A stretch of DNA of 64,000 bases from CAYJAY01 sp964370715 (GCA_964370715.1 CAYJKJ010000009.1:1-64000), one strand, 5' to 3'; counted from the first letter of the stretch, positions 7,215-16,049 are shown. Numbers and translations: made by a program. Notes: generated by a model from the letters alone, not told the origin.

Positions 7215-8441
7215 TTATTTCGTGATATAAGGAATATGGCTTGGCAAACCATCGTTATAGATTGTTGTCATTTCGCCCATAATGAGCGGACGGACATATT
7301 CTACAAACTCTTCCGTTACATAGTTGCCTTGTTCATTAATCCAATTTCTCGGAACATCTTTTTTAAGGTTAGCAACCCTTGCAACATCAACGATATCATA
7401 ATCGATATCATAAGGAGCGTTGTTTTTTCTGATCATGATAGCAACTTTTCCGGTCTCGCCTTTAAACGCCGCAGTAACTGCTTCAGCTCCGCAGTTGAAA
7501 GCTTCGTTGTTGTCGGTTTCCGAAGAAAGATGCGCTGCGCAACGTTGGAGCGACGAAAATTCGATAGCACGAACTTTGCAACCGATTCTTTCGCCGATAA
7601 GATCTGCTAGCGCTCTTGCTGTTCCTGTTAGCTGCTTATGCCCGAAAGCATCTACAGAGCGGCTCATCGAAGCCGCTTCGCAAACATAAGTGCCTTCTTT
7701 TGTTCTTATTCCTTCCGAAACGCAAACAACAACCGAGCGGTGGTCTGCTTGAGCTTTTTTAACATCTTCTATGAACTTTTCGATATCAAAATCGATTTCA
7801 GGAAGATAGATAAAATCGGGTCCCGGGCAATCGTGGCCTTTTGCAAGCGCCGAAGCTCCTGTCAACCAGCCGGCATCCCTACCCATTATTTCAACAACCG
7901 AAACGATATCCATATCGTTAACCTTGTTGTCACGGATAAGCTCTTTAACCGCTGCAGCGATGTATTTTGCGGCAGAACCAAATCCGGGGGTATGGTCGGT
8001 GACTTCGAGATCGTTGTCGATAGTTTTTGGAACGCCCATAAATTTAATGTCGCTACCAATTTTTTTAGCATACTGCGAAAGCATATATGTTGTGTCCATC
8101 GAATCGTTTCCGCCGATGTAGAAGAAATATTCTATTTCAAGTTTTTCAAGAATTTTGAAAAGCTTTTCATAGGTTTCTTTTGAATCTTCAACTTTCGGAA
8201 GTTTATATCTGCAAGAGCCAAGATATGCCGATGGTGTTCTGCGAAGAAGTTCGATGTCTACAGGGGTTTTGATGTGTTCGCTCATGTCGATATATTTTTC
8301 ATCAAGCAATCCTTGAATACCGTTAAGCATCCCAAAAACTTTAGCTCCGCCGTCTTTTGCTGTTTTAAAAACGCCGGCAAGGCTTGAGTTTATAACAGCG
8401 GTAGGTCCTCCTGATTGACCAACAATAACATTCCCTTTCAT
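7215..8441 (-). CDS. pfp: Pyrophosphate-dependent 6-phosphofructokinase
   Basis: Phosphorylates fructose 6-phosphate, here probably with pyrophosphate rather than ATP, which makes the step reversible and energy-saving. Residue evidence: GQSGGPT at 8-14 (phosphate loop), GGND at 110-113 and PKTIDND at 138-144. The lysine in place of the glycine of ATP enzymes (PGTIDND) is the accepted mark of the PPi type. MGRDAGW at 186-192 contacts fructose 6-phosphate. The ATG at 8441 has GGAGG 11 bases upstream; the in-frame TTG at 8459 overlaps that site and is not the start. Last gene of the leftward operon headed by the tyrosine phosphatase. Confidence 0.9.
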   Translation of the reverse strand: MKGNVIVGQSGGPTAVINSSLAGVFKTAKDGGAKVFGMLNGIQGLLDEKYIDMSEHIKTPVDIELLRRTPSAYLGSCRYKLPKVEDSKETYEKLFKILEKLEIEYFFYIGGNDSMDTTYMLSQYAKKIGSDIKFMGVPKTIDNDLEVTDHTPGFGSAAKYIAAAVKELIRDNKVNDMDIVSVVEIMGRDAGWLTGASALAKGHDCPGPDFIYLPEIDFDIEKFIEDVKKAQADHRSVVVCVSEGIRTKEGTYVCEAASMSRSVDAFGHKQLTGTARALADLIGERIGCKVRAIEFSSLQRCAAHLSSETDNNEAFNCGAEAVTAAFKGETGKVAIMIRKNNAPYDIDYDIVDVARVANLKKDVPRNWINEQGNYVTEEFVEYVRPLIMGEMTTIYNDGLPSHIPYITK

Positions 8442-8539
8442 GTGTAAAGTGTCCTCCAAAAAATAAAATAAAAATTTATATTAAAAATCTGCATAGCAAT
8501 CTTTTTTAAAAAAGCGCAGCAAATTTTCATACCAAGTTG

Positions 8540-9598
8540 TTAATCAACGTTTGAAAAGCCATATACAATAAAGTTTTTCTCTTTTGTGTTGGCTTTAACG
8601 ATGTTGCTGGGGAAGCCCGGTTCGTTTATTGCGTTGGGGAACTGTTGGGCCTCGAAACAAAAACCGCCATGCTTTTGATACATTGCGCCATCTTTTCCCG
8701 GAACATCCCCCGTAGCGCCCAAAAAGTTTCCTGTGTAGAACTGCATACCGGGAAGATCGGAATATAACTTAAGCTCGATTCCCGAAACATCACCAACCGC
8801 TTGTGCTTTTGGTTTGCTGTCGTCTTGGTTGTTCATAACAAAGTTATGGTCGATTCCTCCGGCTAGTTCAAGTTGGCTATTTTGTTCTACCGACAAACCT
8901 TCGTCGATAGTCTTGCCCGCTCTGAAATCAAACGGAGTTCCCGAAACATCCGAAGCAGGGCATTGCGAAAGCAAGCCATCGTTACATTCGCAATATTCAT
9001 CAGCATCGATAGTTACGGTGTGGTTCAAAACATCGCCGCTCTTGTGTCCGTTAAGGTTAAAATAGTTGTGGTTGGTTAAACCGACAATCGTGTCTTGATC
9101 GCTTTCAAACTCAAAATCAAAACGCAGTTTTCCGTTTTCAAACGTAATCTTTGTTTCAAGTTCAAGAGTTCCCGGAAAACCTTCCTCCATGTCAGCGCTG
9201 ATATACGACATAACAACCGTTTCGCCCTCTATTTTTGCGTCGAACTTTCTTTTTGAAAAGCCCTCTTTACCGCCATGAAGAGTGTTAACTCCGTTGTTTT
9301 GGAAAAGGGTGTATTGTTTGCCGTTGAGGGAAAACTCTCCGTTTGCAATTCTGTTTGCAACTCGTCCGACTATTGCGCCGAAATACGCTGTGCAATCAAC
9401 GTAGCTTTGAACATCGTCATAACCCAAAGCGACATCATAAAGTTTTCCATCGCTATTTAATATCTCTAGCGAACGAATCGTAACGCCATAGTCAAGTATC
9501 GCCGCCTTTTGACCTTTTTGATCGGTTAGGATATATTCCGTTATCTCTCGCCCGTCTTTTAAGTTTCCGAATTTTTTAGTTGATATCGTCGTTGACAT
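8540..9598 (-). CDS. galM: Aldose 1-epimerase (galactose mutarotase)
   Basis: Interconverts alpha and beta anomers of aldoses such as glucose and galactose. At 352 residues it is normal for GalM. It has the N-terminal galM beta pattern (DYGVTIRSLEI), the GRVANRIANG motif at about residue 78, NHNYFNL near 172 with the catalytic histidine, and a C-terminal FCFEAQQFPNAIN segment with the catalytic glutamate. No signal peptide, so it is cytoplasmic. The start is 15 bases after the citramalate synthase stop. No galactose genes are nearby; it may simply feed glycolysis ahead of phosphofructokinase. Confidence 0.92.
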   Translation of the reverse strand: MSTTISTKKFGNLKDGREITEYILTDQKGQKAAILDYGVTIRSLEILNSDGKLYDVALGYDDVQSYVDCTAYFGAIVGRVANRIANGEFSLNGKQYTLFQNNGVNTLHGGKEGFSKRKFDAKIEGETVVMSYISADMEEGFPGTLELETKITFENGKLRFDFEFESDQDTIVGLTNHNYFNLNGHKSGDVLNHTVTIDADEYCECNDGLLSQCPASDVSGTPFDFRAGKTIDEGLSVEQNSQLELAGGIDHNFVMNNQDDSKPKAQAVGDVSGIELKLYSDLPGMQFYTGNFLGATGDVPGKDGAMYQKHGGFCFEAQQFPNAINEPGFPSNIVKANTKEKNFIVYGFSNVD

Positions 9599-9613
9599 TT
9601 TTAAAAGCTCCTT

Positions 9614-11182
9614 TTATTCTTTGTTGTTAATTAAAAAATATAAAATAGAATCAGTAATTGCTTTAAAACTTGCATCAATTATATCTGCCGAAACCCCAAG
9701 GGTAGACCATCTTTCAAGCCCATCGGTAGTTTCGATTATAACGCGAACTTTTGAAGCGGAGGCTTCCTCCGGATTTACAACACGAACTCGATAGTCGACA
9801 AGCCTCGTCTCTTTAAGCGCCGGAAAAAACATCTCGAGCGCTCGCCTTAGCGATCTATCAAGCGCATGAACCGGCCCATCTCCTTCGCTGGCACAGATCT
9901 CCTGTTTGCCGTCTACTTCGACCTTAACCACAGCAATAGATTTTCTTCGCCCGTCGCTTTCGGTTCGCTCCCCCATTAATGTATAGCCTATTATCTTGAA
10001 AAACTCTTCAAACATCCCAACTTCTTTTAACACCATAACGTTAAAGCTTGCGGAAGCAAATTCATATTGATAGCCGTTTTGCTCTTGTTTTTTCAGTTTG
10101 TCGACAAGCTTTCGAATAGTTTTTTCGTCGGTCGGAACTTTTTGGGGCATATCCGACAGCTTTTCAAGCACAGCGGCTTTTCCGCTCATCTCGCTTAACA
10201 GCATATTGCGCTTGTTTCCGACAGCGTCGGGATCGATATGTTCAAAAGACAGGTTGTTTTTTGTCACCCCGTCTATGTGCATTCCGGCTTTGTGGGAAAA
10301 TGCCGAAGCGCCTATATATGGTTGGTTGGTTTCGACCACCATGTTTGAAAGCTCCGCAACGTGTATTGCGGTTCTTGTGAAGTATTTAAGGTTTTCGTCG
10401 TCGATAATGTTATACCCTAGTTTAAGCTGTAGGTTTGGGATAGTAACCGCAAGCGAAGCGTTGCCGGTTCTTTCCCCTATTCCGAGAAACGTTCCTTGAA
10501 CGTTTCTCGCCCCTGCCCTTGCCGATTCAACGGTGTTTGCAACGGCAAGACCCATATCGTTATGAAAATGCCCCGACACGATCGAATCGCCAAAAGTTTC
10601 AACCACCGTTTTGGTTATTTCGAAAGCATCATGCGGAAAACAGCCGCCCCTCGTGTCACACAAAACGAGCATATCAGCGCCCGCATATTTAGCGGTTTCA
10701 AGCGTTTTTAATGCATATTCTTTGTCCTCGAAATAGCCATCAAAAAAATGTTCCGCATCAAAAAAAACTTTTTTATTAAACGTTTTAAGATATTTTATAG
10801 TGTCTGATATCATCGCAAGGTTTTCTTGTTTTGTTGTCTTTAAAACCTGTTCAACATGAAAGAGCGAGCTTTTCCCAACTATCGAGATATACTCGGTGTC
10901 AGCTTGGATTAGCGATTTTAAATTCTCATCGTTTTCGGGTTTAATGTTCTTTTTTCTAGTAGCGCCAAAAGCGACAAGCTTTGCATTTTCAAGTTTAAGC
11001 TGTTTAACCTTTTCAAAAAACTCTCGATCTTTTGGATTGCTTCCCGGGTTGCCGGCTTCGATATATTGAATTCCAAGATTATCGAGAAGCAGAACAATCC
11101 CGATTTTATCCGAAACGGAAAAATACACCCCGCTCCCCTGCGCTCCATCTCGAAGCGTTGTATCAAGAACCGTTAACTCCAT
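9614..11182 (-). CDS. cimA: (R)-citramalate synthase
   Basis: Condenses pyruvate with acetyl-CoA to citramalate, the first step of the threonine-independent route to isoleucine. The 522-residue length, the HMGL-like TIM barrel (LDTTLRDGAQ at 5-14 and HFHNDMGLA at about 206) and the C-terminal LeuA-type regulatory domain (about 395-518, where isoleucine would bind) match CimA rather than 2-isopropylmalate synthase. It lies between the phosphatase (21-base gap) and galM (15-base gap) on one transcript. The other ilv/leu genes are not in the window. Confidence 0.88.
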   Translation of the reverse strand: MELTVLDTTLRDGAQGSGVYFSVSDKIGIVLLLDNLGIQYIEAGNPGSNPKDREFFEKVKQLKLENAKLVAFGATRKKNIKPENDENLKSLIQADTEYISIVGKSSLFHVEQVLKTTKQENLAMISDTIKYLKTFNKKVFFDAEHFFDGYFEDKEYALKTLETAKYAGADMLVLCDTRGGCFPHDAFEITKTVVETFGDSIVSGHFHNDMGLAVANTVESARAGARNVQGTFLGIGERTGNASLAVTIPNLQLKLGYNIIDDENLKYFTRTAIHVAELSNMVVETNQPYIGASAFSHKAGMHIDGVTKNNLSFEHIDPDAVGNKRNMLLSEMSGKAAVLEKLSDMPQKVPTDEKTIRKLVDKLKKQEQNGYQYEFASASFNVMVLKEVGMFEEFFKIIGYTLMGERTESDGRRKSIAVVKVEVDGKQEICASEGDGPVHALDRSLRRALEMFFPALKETRLVDYRVRVVNPEEASASKVRVIIETTDGLERWSTLGVSADIIDASFKAITDSILYFLINNKE

Positions 11183-11203
11183 TTTTTGCTCCCTGTTTAT
11201 ATT

Positions 11204-12226
11204 CTATGGCGTATGACTTAAAAGGAATTTATCTCGCAATATCTTTATATCATCATACGAAAGATCAAGATTTTCATTTGCAAACGTTTCGATATCGGGA
11301 TATCTTTCAAATATCTCTCTTATAGTCAAACGAATGTTGTTTTCTCTAACCGTCATAACCTCGTCGAATATCTCATAATCGACCTCGCTTTTGAATAGAT
11401 CTTTGTTTTTTTCCTTAAGCTCTTCCATGCGTTGTTTATAGACCGAAGCCGTCAACATATAATCATATATAGCGGTGTCGACCGACACTCCGAGAACCAA
11501 AAGGATTAAAAGAGCCGCCACGCCGGTTCTGTCTTTCCCTGCTGCGCAATGGAACAAAACGGGCGCCTCGTCGTTTAACATTCTGCAAAACAGATCTTTA
11601 TAAGCTAGGTTATCAAACGGCATCTCTCGATAATGGCGCATGAGATCGGTTTTGGATTTAAGCCGTTGTTCTATCGGAGCGCTCAAAAACTCCCTTAAAA
11701 CAAATCTGCTGTTGCCGGCGCTTGCATCCCCTTCTCTAAAGTTAATGGCAGGGATTATATTCATCGTCGCTTTCGAAAGCGGCCGATCTTCAAGGTCAAC
11801 AGTTTCGTTTTCTGCTCGAAAATCCAAAACATATTTAACCCCGATATCTTCAAGCACCTTTGCTCCGTCGTCTTTCAGCTTCCCAAGATGTCCGCTTCGG
11901 AATATAACCCCCGGTTTAACAAAGCTTTTGCCATCCTCTGTGTTATATCCGCCAAGCTCTCGAACGTTAAACATCCCCTCAACCGCAATAGTCCTAGTTG
12001 AAACAACGGTGTATATATTGTCGTTTAATATATGAAAATACATTCTGTGCCCCGGCGCAAAATCCGAAACTTCAAGCTCTTGTTGAAAATCTCCTGCAAA
12101 ATTATCGCTCGAAAATCCATCGGCAGAACACGACCAATAGGCTTTGTGGTTGCCCTCTTTAATCGCTTGTATTCTATATCCGTTTTCCGTCTTAAAAACT
12201 TGGTAGTTTTGAATATCTATATTCAT
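11204..12226 (-). CDS. Protein tyrosine/serine phosphatase (Y_phosphatase3 family)
   Basis: A 340-residue phosphatase. Residues 1-80 form a beta-rich leader; the catalytic domain begins at NVRELGGY (87-94), and the P-loop HCAAGKDRTG (226-235) carries the nucleophile Cys227 and the binding arginine. The family removes phosphate from tyrosine, serine or phosphoinositides; the natural substrate cannot be told. No signal peptide or membrane helix. First gene of the operon with cimA, galM and pfp, read from a promoter at 12263-12291. Why a phosphatase shares a transcript with these enzymes is not evident. Confidence 0.87.
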   Translation of the reverse strand: MNIDIQNYQVFKTENGYRIQAIKEGNHKAYWSCSADGFSSDNFAGDFQQELEVSDFAPGHRMYFHILNDNIYTVVSTRTIAVEGMFNVRELGGYNTEDGKSFVKPGVIFRSGHLGKLKDDGAKVLEDIGVKYVLDFRAENETVDLEDRPLSKATMNIIPAINFREGDASAGNSRFVLREFLSAPIEQRLKSKTDLMRHYREMPFDNLAYKDLFCRMLNDEAPVLFHCAAGKDRTGVAALLILLVLGVSVDTAIYDYMLTASVYKQRMEELKEKNKDLFKSEVDYEIFDEVMTVRENNIRLTIREIFERYPDIETFANENLDLSYDDIKILRDKFLLSHTP

Positions 12227-12262
12227 CTGTCAGGTTGTCCCCTTCTTAATCGTTCACAGTTA

Positions 12263-12291
12263 AATATAACACAAAAATCCCTTTGTTTCAA
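12263..12291 (-). promoter_or_regulatory. Promoter of the phosphatase-cimA-galM-pfp operon
   Basis: TTGAAA (12286-12291) and TATATT (12263-12268) on the minus strand are 17 bases apart. The -35 box lies in the loop and left arm of the upstream terminator, so terminator and promoter overlap. Confidence 0.6.
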
Positions 12292-12308
12292 CCAAAACAA
12301 AGGGATTT
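12275..12308 (-). terminator. Intrinsic terminator, distal, of the DHH gene
   Basis: Perfect 14-base arms at 12275-12288 and 12295-12308 (AAATCCCTTTGTTT and its complement). Second of two hairpins after the DHH phosphoesterase gene. Confidence 0.75.
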
Positions 12309-12328
12309 GTTATTTTTTCGATATTTTT

Positions 12329-12379
12329 AAAAAAGCTTCGGCGTTTGGCGCCGATACAGCACCAAAGCCAAAGCTTTTT
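12329..12379 (-). terminator. Intrinsic terminator, proximal, of the DHH gene
   Basis: Arms AAAAAAGCTTCGGC (12329-12342) and GCCAAAGCTTTTT (12367-12379), with a G/C-rich apical stem (GGCG...CGCC) and a T tract on the minus strand, 37 bases after the stop. Confidence 0.65.
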
Positions 12380-12415
12380 ATACTTTCTTGTTCAACAAAC
12401 GACAACGCTCGTCGG

Positions 12416-13327
12416 TTACCCTTCAACAAGCTCTTTAGTCAAGCATTTAATCTGTGCGTCCATCTCGTCGTTTGAAAATTGGCAGGTTCCAACTGCTTTA
12501 TGTCCGCCGCCGCCATATTTCAACATAAGCTTTCCAACATTAACGTTGGAGGTTCTGTTTAAAACTGAATAACCAACAGCACAGCTGCAACCTTGTCCGC
12601 CACGACCGCTAACTATCCACATCGATATGTTTTGTTCGGGGAAAAGGCTATAGACCAAAAATCTGTTGCCGGAATATATCGTTTCAAGCCCTCTAAGGTC
12701 GCTTATAATAACATCTTTTTCAATGCGAGTGTGTTGTTCAACCATATCGATAAACTTTTCGTTTTGTTCCCAATATGCATCCACTCTTTCTTTAACATCG
12801 GGAAGATCCAGCATCTCTTCGATGCTCATCGTTAAACAATCGTCTATAAGCCTTTCCATCAACGCATAGTTCGAGATCGAAAAGTTTCTCCAACGACCAA
12901 GGCCGGTTCTGGGATCCATCAAGAAGCCCATCAATATCCAACCGGTTGGGTTTTGGATTTCATCTCTAGTGAGGTCGGCGCTATCCACTTTATCAACCGC
13001 CCACATCATATCTTCAAGACCGGGGAATTTTTCCGCCCCGCCATAATATTCATATATAATTCTTGCGCAAGAAGGGGTTATGCGGCTTTCGCCTTTATAT
13101 TTCCCTTCAAGTTGCAATCTTTCGTGTTCGCTTGAATGGTGATCAAACCAAAGCCCACAGCCCTCAACATACGGAACGTTTGCCAAGCAATCGTTTTCGG
13201 TTATCTCAACCAAACCATCCTGAAGATCTTTAGGGTGTGCAAATGTCCAGTGATCAATTACGCCGGCTTTCTTTAAAAGTGCAGCACAAGCCAATCCATC
13301 AAAATCCGACCTTGTAACTAATCTCAT
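12416..13327 (-). CDS. DHH family phosphoesterase
   Basis: A 303-residue member of the DHH superfamily (relatives: exopolyphosphatase, nanoRNase, RecJ). Metal-binding motifs: SDFDG (7-11), DHH (62-64) and the C-terminal DHHA1 substrate motif GGGGHKAVGT near residue 275. The substrate may be a phosphoester of a small nucleotide or polyphosphate; it is not assigned. GGAGG lies 5 bases before the ATG at 13327, which makes an 8-residue upstream extension unlikely. Single gene with its own promoter and two downstream terminators. Confidence 0.86.
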   Translation of the reverse strand: MRLVTRSDFDGLACAALLKKAGVIDHWTFAHPKDLQDGLVEITENDCLANVPYVEGCGLWFDHHSSEHERLQLEGKYKGESRITPSCARIIYEYYGGAEKFPGLEDMMWAVDKVDSADLTRDEIQNPTGWILMGFLMDPRTGLGRWRNFSISNYALMERLIDDCLTMSIEEMLDLPDVKERVDAYWEQNEKFIDMVEQHTRIEKDVIISDLRGLETIYSGNRFLVYSLFPEQNISMWIVSGRGGQGCSCAVGYSVLNRTSNVNVGKLMLKYGGGGHKAVGTCQFSNDEMDAQIKCLTKELVEG

Positions 13328-13366
13328 ATATACCTCCGAAAATTTAAACATTGTTAATGCTTTAAT

Positions 13367-13395
13367 ATTGTAACACGTGGTAATTAAAACTTCAA
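13367..13395 (-). promoter_or_regulatory. Sigma-A promoter of the DHH phosphoesterase gene
   Basis: Minus-strand TTGAAG (13390-13395), 17 bases, TACAAT (13367-13372), 40 bases before the ATG. Confidence 0.6.
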
Positions 13396-13442
13396 CAGTT
13401 TAAAACTAATAATTATTAATAAAAAAGAAACAAATCTTAAAT

Positions 13443-13757
13443 TTAATTAGACCCGGGAAGATCGACAAAGACTTGTTCATTAGGATCAGCATACCCTAGC
13501 TTTTCCCTTGCGACTCTCTCAAGATATTCATCCTGCTTGCCATCTTGGCTTAATCTTTCAAGCTCGTTGTTTTCAAGCTGTGCAACCTCAATTTGGCTGT
13601 TTAATTCGTCGAGAATCTGTTTTTCTTTAACTATTTCAATCTGGCTTGAAATAATAGACGTAACAAACGACAAACACGCAACTATTGTAACCACAGTGAA
13701 TATTCTAGTTTTTCTTGATCGCTTTTTTTGGGGGGCTTGCTTTGTTTTTTTTGCCAA
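13443..13757 (-). CDS. divIC: Septum formation initiator, FtsB/DivIC family
   Basis: Small bitopic cell-division protein: basic cytoplasmic N-terminus, one membrane helix (about 20-40 of 104 residues), then an extracellular coiled coil (EIVKEKQILDELNSQIEVAQ) and the family C-terminus AREKLGYADPNEQVFVDLP. It forms the DivIC/FtsL/DivIB complex that activates septal wall synthesis. I use the TTG at 13757, since GGAGG lies 8 bases upstream; the longer reading to 13787 starts before that site. It overlaps yabQ by about 50 bases. Its place after yabQ matches Bacillus subtilis. Confidence 0.88.
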   Translation of the reverse strand: MAKKTKQAPQKKRSRKTRIFTVVTIVACLSFVTSIISSQIEIVKEKQILDELNSQIEVAQLENNELERLSQDGKQDEYLERVAREKLGYADPNEQVFVDLPGSN

Positions 13758-14271
13758 TGTCTCTACCTCCGTGTAACAACTGCTCAAGTTCCATTTCTTT
13801 ACGTTTATTATACAACATCTCTCGCTTATTTTTCAAGGTATGTTTGCGTTTTAACGCCATCTTGTTAAAAAAATTTACAATATCTAAATAAACGGAGGCA
13901 ATCAAACCGAAAATCAAAACAAAACATCTTTTGATTTTTGCTTTAATCCTTCTGTTTATTCTGAAAATAAATCTTAACGCTAGCGACACAAACGGCGATA
14001 CACCGGCGTAGTATGCAACCCCACCGACTAAAAGCCCAAAAAAAATAAACCATCTGGGTTGCGCAACGTATGTTTTTCCAACGATGAAGAAAAACAAAAA
14101 CAACCCAAAAACAGCAAAAAAAAGGATATATAAAACAATTCCCAAAAACAGTTTTTTTGCCGGAACCAGTTTTATAAATATATGATAACAAAGCGACGCC
14201 CAAATCCCAAGCCCTGCGGAAAGAAGGGTGTCGTTAACAAACAGCAAAAAATCGGGTTTTAAAACTGTCAT
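13705..14271 (-). CDS. yabQ: Sporulation protein YabQ
   Basis: A 188-residue membrane protein with four or five N-terminal helices and a lysine-rich C-terminal third, as in YabQ, which in Bacillus is needed for spore cortex formation. The start overlaps the yabP stop by 4 bases (ATGA) and its end overlaps divIC. The family is identified mainly from the conserved rqcP-yabP-yabQ-divIC order plus topology and size; YabQ sequences vary a lot. Confidence 0.85.
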   Translation of the reverse strand: MTVLKPDFLLFVNDTLLSAGLGIWASLCYHIFIKLVPAKKLFLGIVLYILFFAVFGLFLFFFIVGKTYVAQPRWFIFFGLLVGGVAYYAGVSPFVSLALRFIFRINRRIKAKIKRCFVLIFGLIASVYLDIVNFFNKMALKRKHTLKNKREMLYNKRKEMELEQLLHGGRDIGKKNKASPPKKAIKKN

Positions 14272-14540
14272 GCAAACAACTTCCCAAACAAACCTTTGCG
14301 CTCTCTTTTTTCTACATATTCAAGCGAAAAAAATGTTCCCTCGATTTCAAGGTCCCCATTTTTAGTGTCAAACTTTTTAATCTGCAGCTGTTCACCACGA
14401 ACCACCAGCAACATATCGGAAATTTTGCTCGCTATAACCGAACTGTCGCTTGTCACAACATCTTCGATTCCGGTGAAACTCAGCTTTTTTCTATCAATGA
14501 TATTAACTATGTGTTTGCTTTTTTGTGGTTTGTTTTCCAT
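14268..14540 (-). CDS. yabP: Sporulation protein YabP
   Basis: A 90-residue protein of the YabP/YqfC family, used in spore coat and cortex formation in the mother cell. Recognised by the beta-strand pattern ending LEIEGTFFSLEYVEKRERKG and by the motif FTGIEDVVTSD near residue 17. It lies between rqcP and yabQ with a 4-base overlap onto yabQ. In Bacillus the gene is read by the early mother-cell sigma factor; no such promoter is evident in the 72-base gap upstream. Confidence 0.87.
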   Translation of the reverse strand: MENKPQKSKHIVNIIDRKKLSFTGIEDVVTSDSSVIASKISDMLLVVRGEQLQIKKFDTKNGDLEIEGTFFSLEYVEKRERKGLFGKLFA

Positions 14541-14612
14541 AGCTCTTCCGCCCTTATATATTTTTTATAAATATATGAAAACGAACCATAAATTATGCCA
14601 ACTTATCGGGCA

Positions 14613-14855
14613 TTATTCAACTATACTATACATCTCTCTCGAAAAATCTTTTCCCTTTTTTTCTTCGATAGATAAAACATTAATCCTAGTCGTCTTTTCA
14701 CCAAACGTCACCTCAAGCGTATCCCCAACAGCAACGTTGTAGGAAGCCTTAACCGGCCTTCCGTTTGCCGAAACCCTTCCGGCATCGCATATCTCGTTAG
14801 CTATCGTTCTTCTTTTGATTATCCTGCTAACTTTAAGAAATTTATCAAGTCTCAT
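14613..14855 (-). CDS. rqcP: S4-domain RNA-binding protein RqcP (YabO/HslR family)
   Basis: An 80-residue S4-type RNA-binding protein: MRLDKFLKVSRIIKRRT opens the S4 fold, and GRVSANGRPVKASYNV is the RNA-binding loop. In Firmicutes RqcP joins the large ribosomal subunit with RqcH to add alanine tails to stalled nascent chains; older names are YabO and Hsp15-like. It sits in the conserved place between the mazG side and yabP. GAGG lies upstream of the ATG. Confidence 0.88.
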   Translation of the reverse strand: MRLDKFLKVSRIIKRRTIANEICDAGRVSANGRPVKASYNVAVGDTLEVTFGEKTTRINVLSIEEKKGKDFSREMYSIVE

Positions 14856-14879
14856 AAAAACACCTCACATAAACAAGAA

Positions 14880-14913
14880 GGCTGTGACGAAATTGTTTCA
14901 TTTCGCCACAGCC
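14880..14913 (-). terminator. Intrinsic terminator after hup
   Basis: 14-base arms (14880-14893 and 14900-14913) with one A-C mismatch, 24 bases after the hup stop. On the minus strand the T-rich run TTCTTGTTT follows. Confidence 0.7.
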
Positions 14914-14936
14914 CCAATTTTTGTTGTTTCGTTAAA

Positions 14937-15209
14937 TTAGTTAAGGCTATCTTTTAAGCCTTTGCCGACTTTAAAAGAAACACCTTTTGAAGCAGCAATT
15001 GTGATTTTTTCATGTGTCGAAGGGTTAACTCCGCTGCGTTCTTTGCGATCTTTAACCGAAAAGATTCCGAAGCCAACAAGCGAAACTTTGTCGCCACTCT
15101 TAAGAGCATTGGTTATTTCTTCAAATACAGCCGATACTGCTGCATCGCTGTCTTTTTTAGACATTCCGGTGTTTTCTGCAACTTTTGCAATTAAATCTAC
15201 TTTTGTCAT
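14937..15209 (-). CDS. hup: HU family DNA-binding protein
   Basis: Small histone-like protein that binds and bends DNA as a dimer. The product is 90 residues from MTKVDLIAKV, with the standard HU end (ASKGVSFKVGKGLKDSLN) and the DNA-arm region GVNPSTHEKITI. The ATG at 15209 has AAGGAGA 7 bases upstream, so a 16-residue extension to 15257 is rejected. Its own promoter lies just upstream and a terminator follows, so it is a separate transcript embedded in the yab cluster; Bacillus has no hup at this spot. Confidence 0.93.
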   Translation of the reverse strand: MTKVDLIAKVAENTGMSKKDSDAAVSAVFEEITNALKSGDKVSLVGFGIFSVKDRKERSGVNPSTHEKITIAASKGVSFKVGKGLKDSLN

Positions 15210-15267
15210 TATTAAATCTCCTTTAATTACAATACTTTCTAAAGCATCGTTTCTCAATTCCTTTTGA

Positions 15268-15296
15268 ATTATATCATAGTGAAAACTAAAAGTCTA
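15268..15296 (-). promoter_or_regulatory. Promoter of hup
   Basis: Minus-strand TAGACT (15291-15296), 17 bases, TATAAT (15268-15273). The -35 box overlaps the mazG stop. Confidence 0.65.
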
Positions 15297-16044
15297 TATC
15301 TGTTTCGCTTAAATTCTGACCTTTTTCTAAAGATATTTTTTCAATTTTTTCAAATTTTTCAACAAATCTATCGCAACTTTTCTCCAAAGCCTGTTCCGCA
15401 TCAACATTTTCTAACCTTGCTAAAGCAACAACTTTAAAAAGAAGGTCGCCAATCTCTTGTTCGATATCCTGCGGTTGTTTTGGGCTGTTGTTTAAAAAAT
15501 CAATACTTTGCGAAACAGACGACAAAACCGCATTCTTATCCTTATAGTCGAACCCAACATAGGAAGATCTCTTTTGAACCTTTTGAGTTCTCGCAAGCGA
15601 AGGCAACGCTCTTGGAACATCTCGAACCGAATCTGTTCCGGTTTTTTGGCTTTTCTCTTTTCGCTTTATCGCTTCCCAATTTTGCAAAACACTGTCGCTA
15701 TCGTTTATTGCAAAATCCGAAAACATATGCGGATGTCTGCTGACCAACTTCTTGCAAATCCCATCAGCGACATCATCAAGAGAAAACTCCCCCTTCTTTC
15801 TTTCAAACTCCGAATGCAACACAACTTGAAGCAAAACATCTCCGAGTTCTTCCCTTAAAAGTTCTGTATCCTGTTTGTCGATAGCCTCGCAAACTTCATA
15901 CACTTCTTCTAAAAAATTTTTACGAATAGTTTCGTGTGTTTGGACCCTATCCCAAGGACAACCCGTTTCGTCGTCACAAAGAAATCGAATGAGCTTTTCG
16001 ATATCGTTAACATTATAATTTGCTTTAACTTTGAAATTATCCAT
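15286..16044 (-). CDS. mazG: Nucleoside triphosphate pyrophosphohydrolase MazG
   Basis: Hydrolyses (d)NTPs to the monophosphates and pyrophosphate, cleaning the nucleotide pool. Two MazG folds are visible: residues 8-115 with CPWDRVQTHETI and the metal-binding EEVYEV...EELGD helices, and a second with EIGDLLFKVVALARL at about 195-210. At 252 residues it lacks the N-terminal SAM-dependent methylase domain found fused in Bacillus YabN. The start is 5 bases after the stop of the flippase gene, so the two share a transcript. Confidence 0.9.
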   Translation of the reverse strand: MDNFKVKANYNVNDIEKLIRFLCDDETGCPWDRVQTHETIRKNFLEEVYEVCEAIDKQDTELLREELGDVLLQVVLHSEFERKKGEFSLDDVADGICKKLVSRHPHMFSDFAINDSDSVLQNWEAIKRKEKSQKTGTDSVRDVPRALPSLARTQKVQKRSSYVGFDYKDKNAVLSSVSQSIDFLNNSPKQPQDIEQEIGDLLFKVVALARLENVDAEQALEKSCDRFVEKFEKIEKISLEKGQNLSETDIDF

Positions 16045-16049
16045 AAAAT

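Noticed and set aside
8442..8459. Upstream TTG start for the phosphofructokinase
   Set aside because: The TTG overlaps the GGAGG site that serves the ATG at 8441.
15210..15257. 16-residue N-terminal extension of HU
   Set aside because: HU proteins start at MTKVDL; AAGGAG directly precedes that ATG and lies inside the extension.
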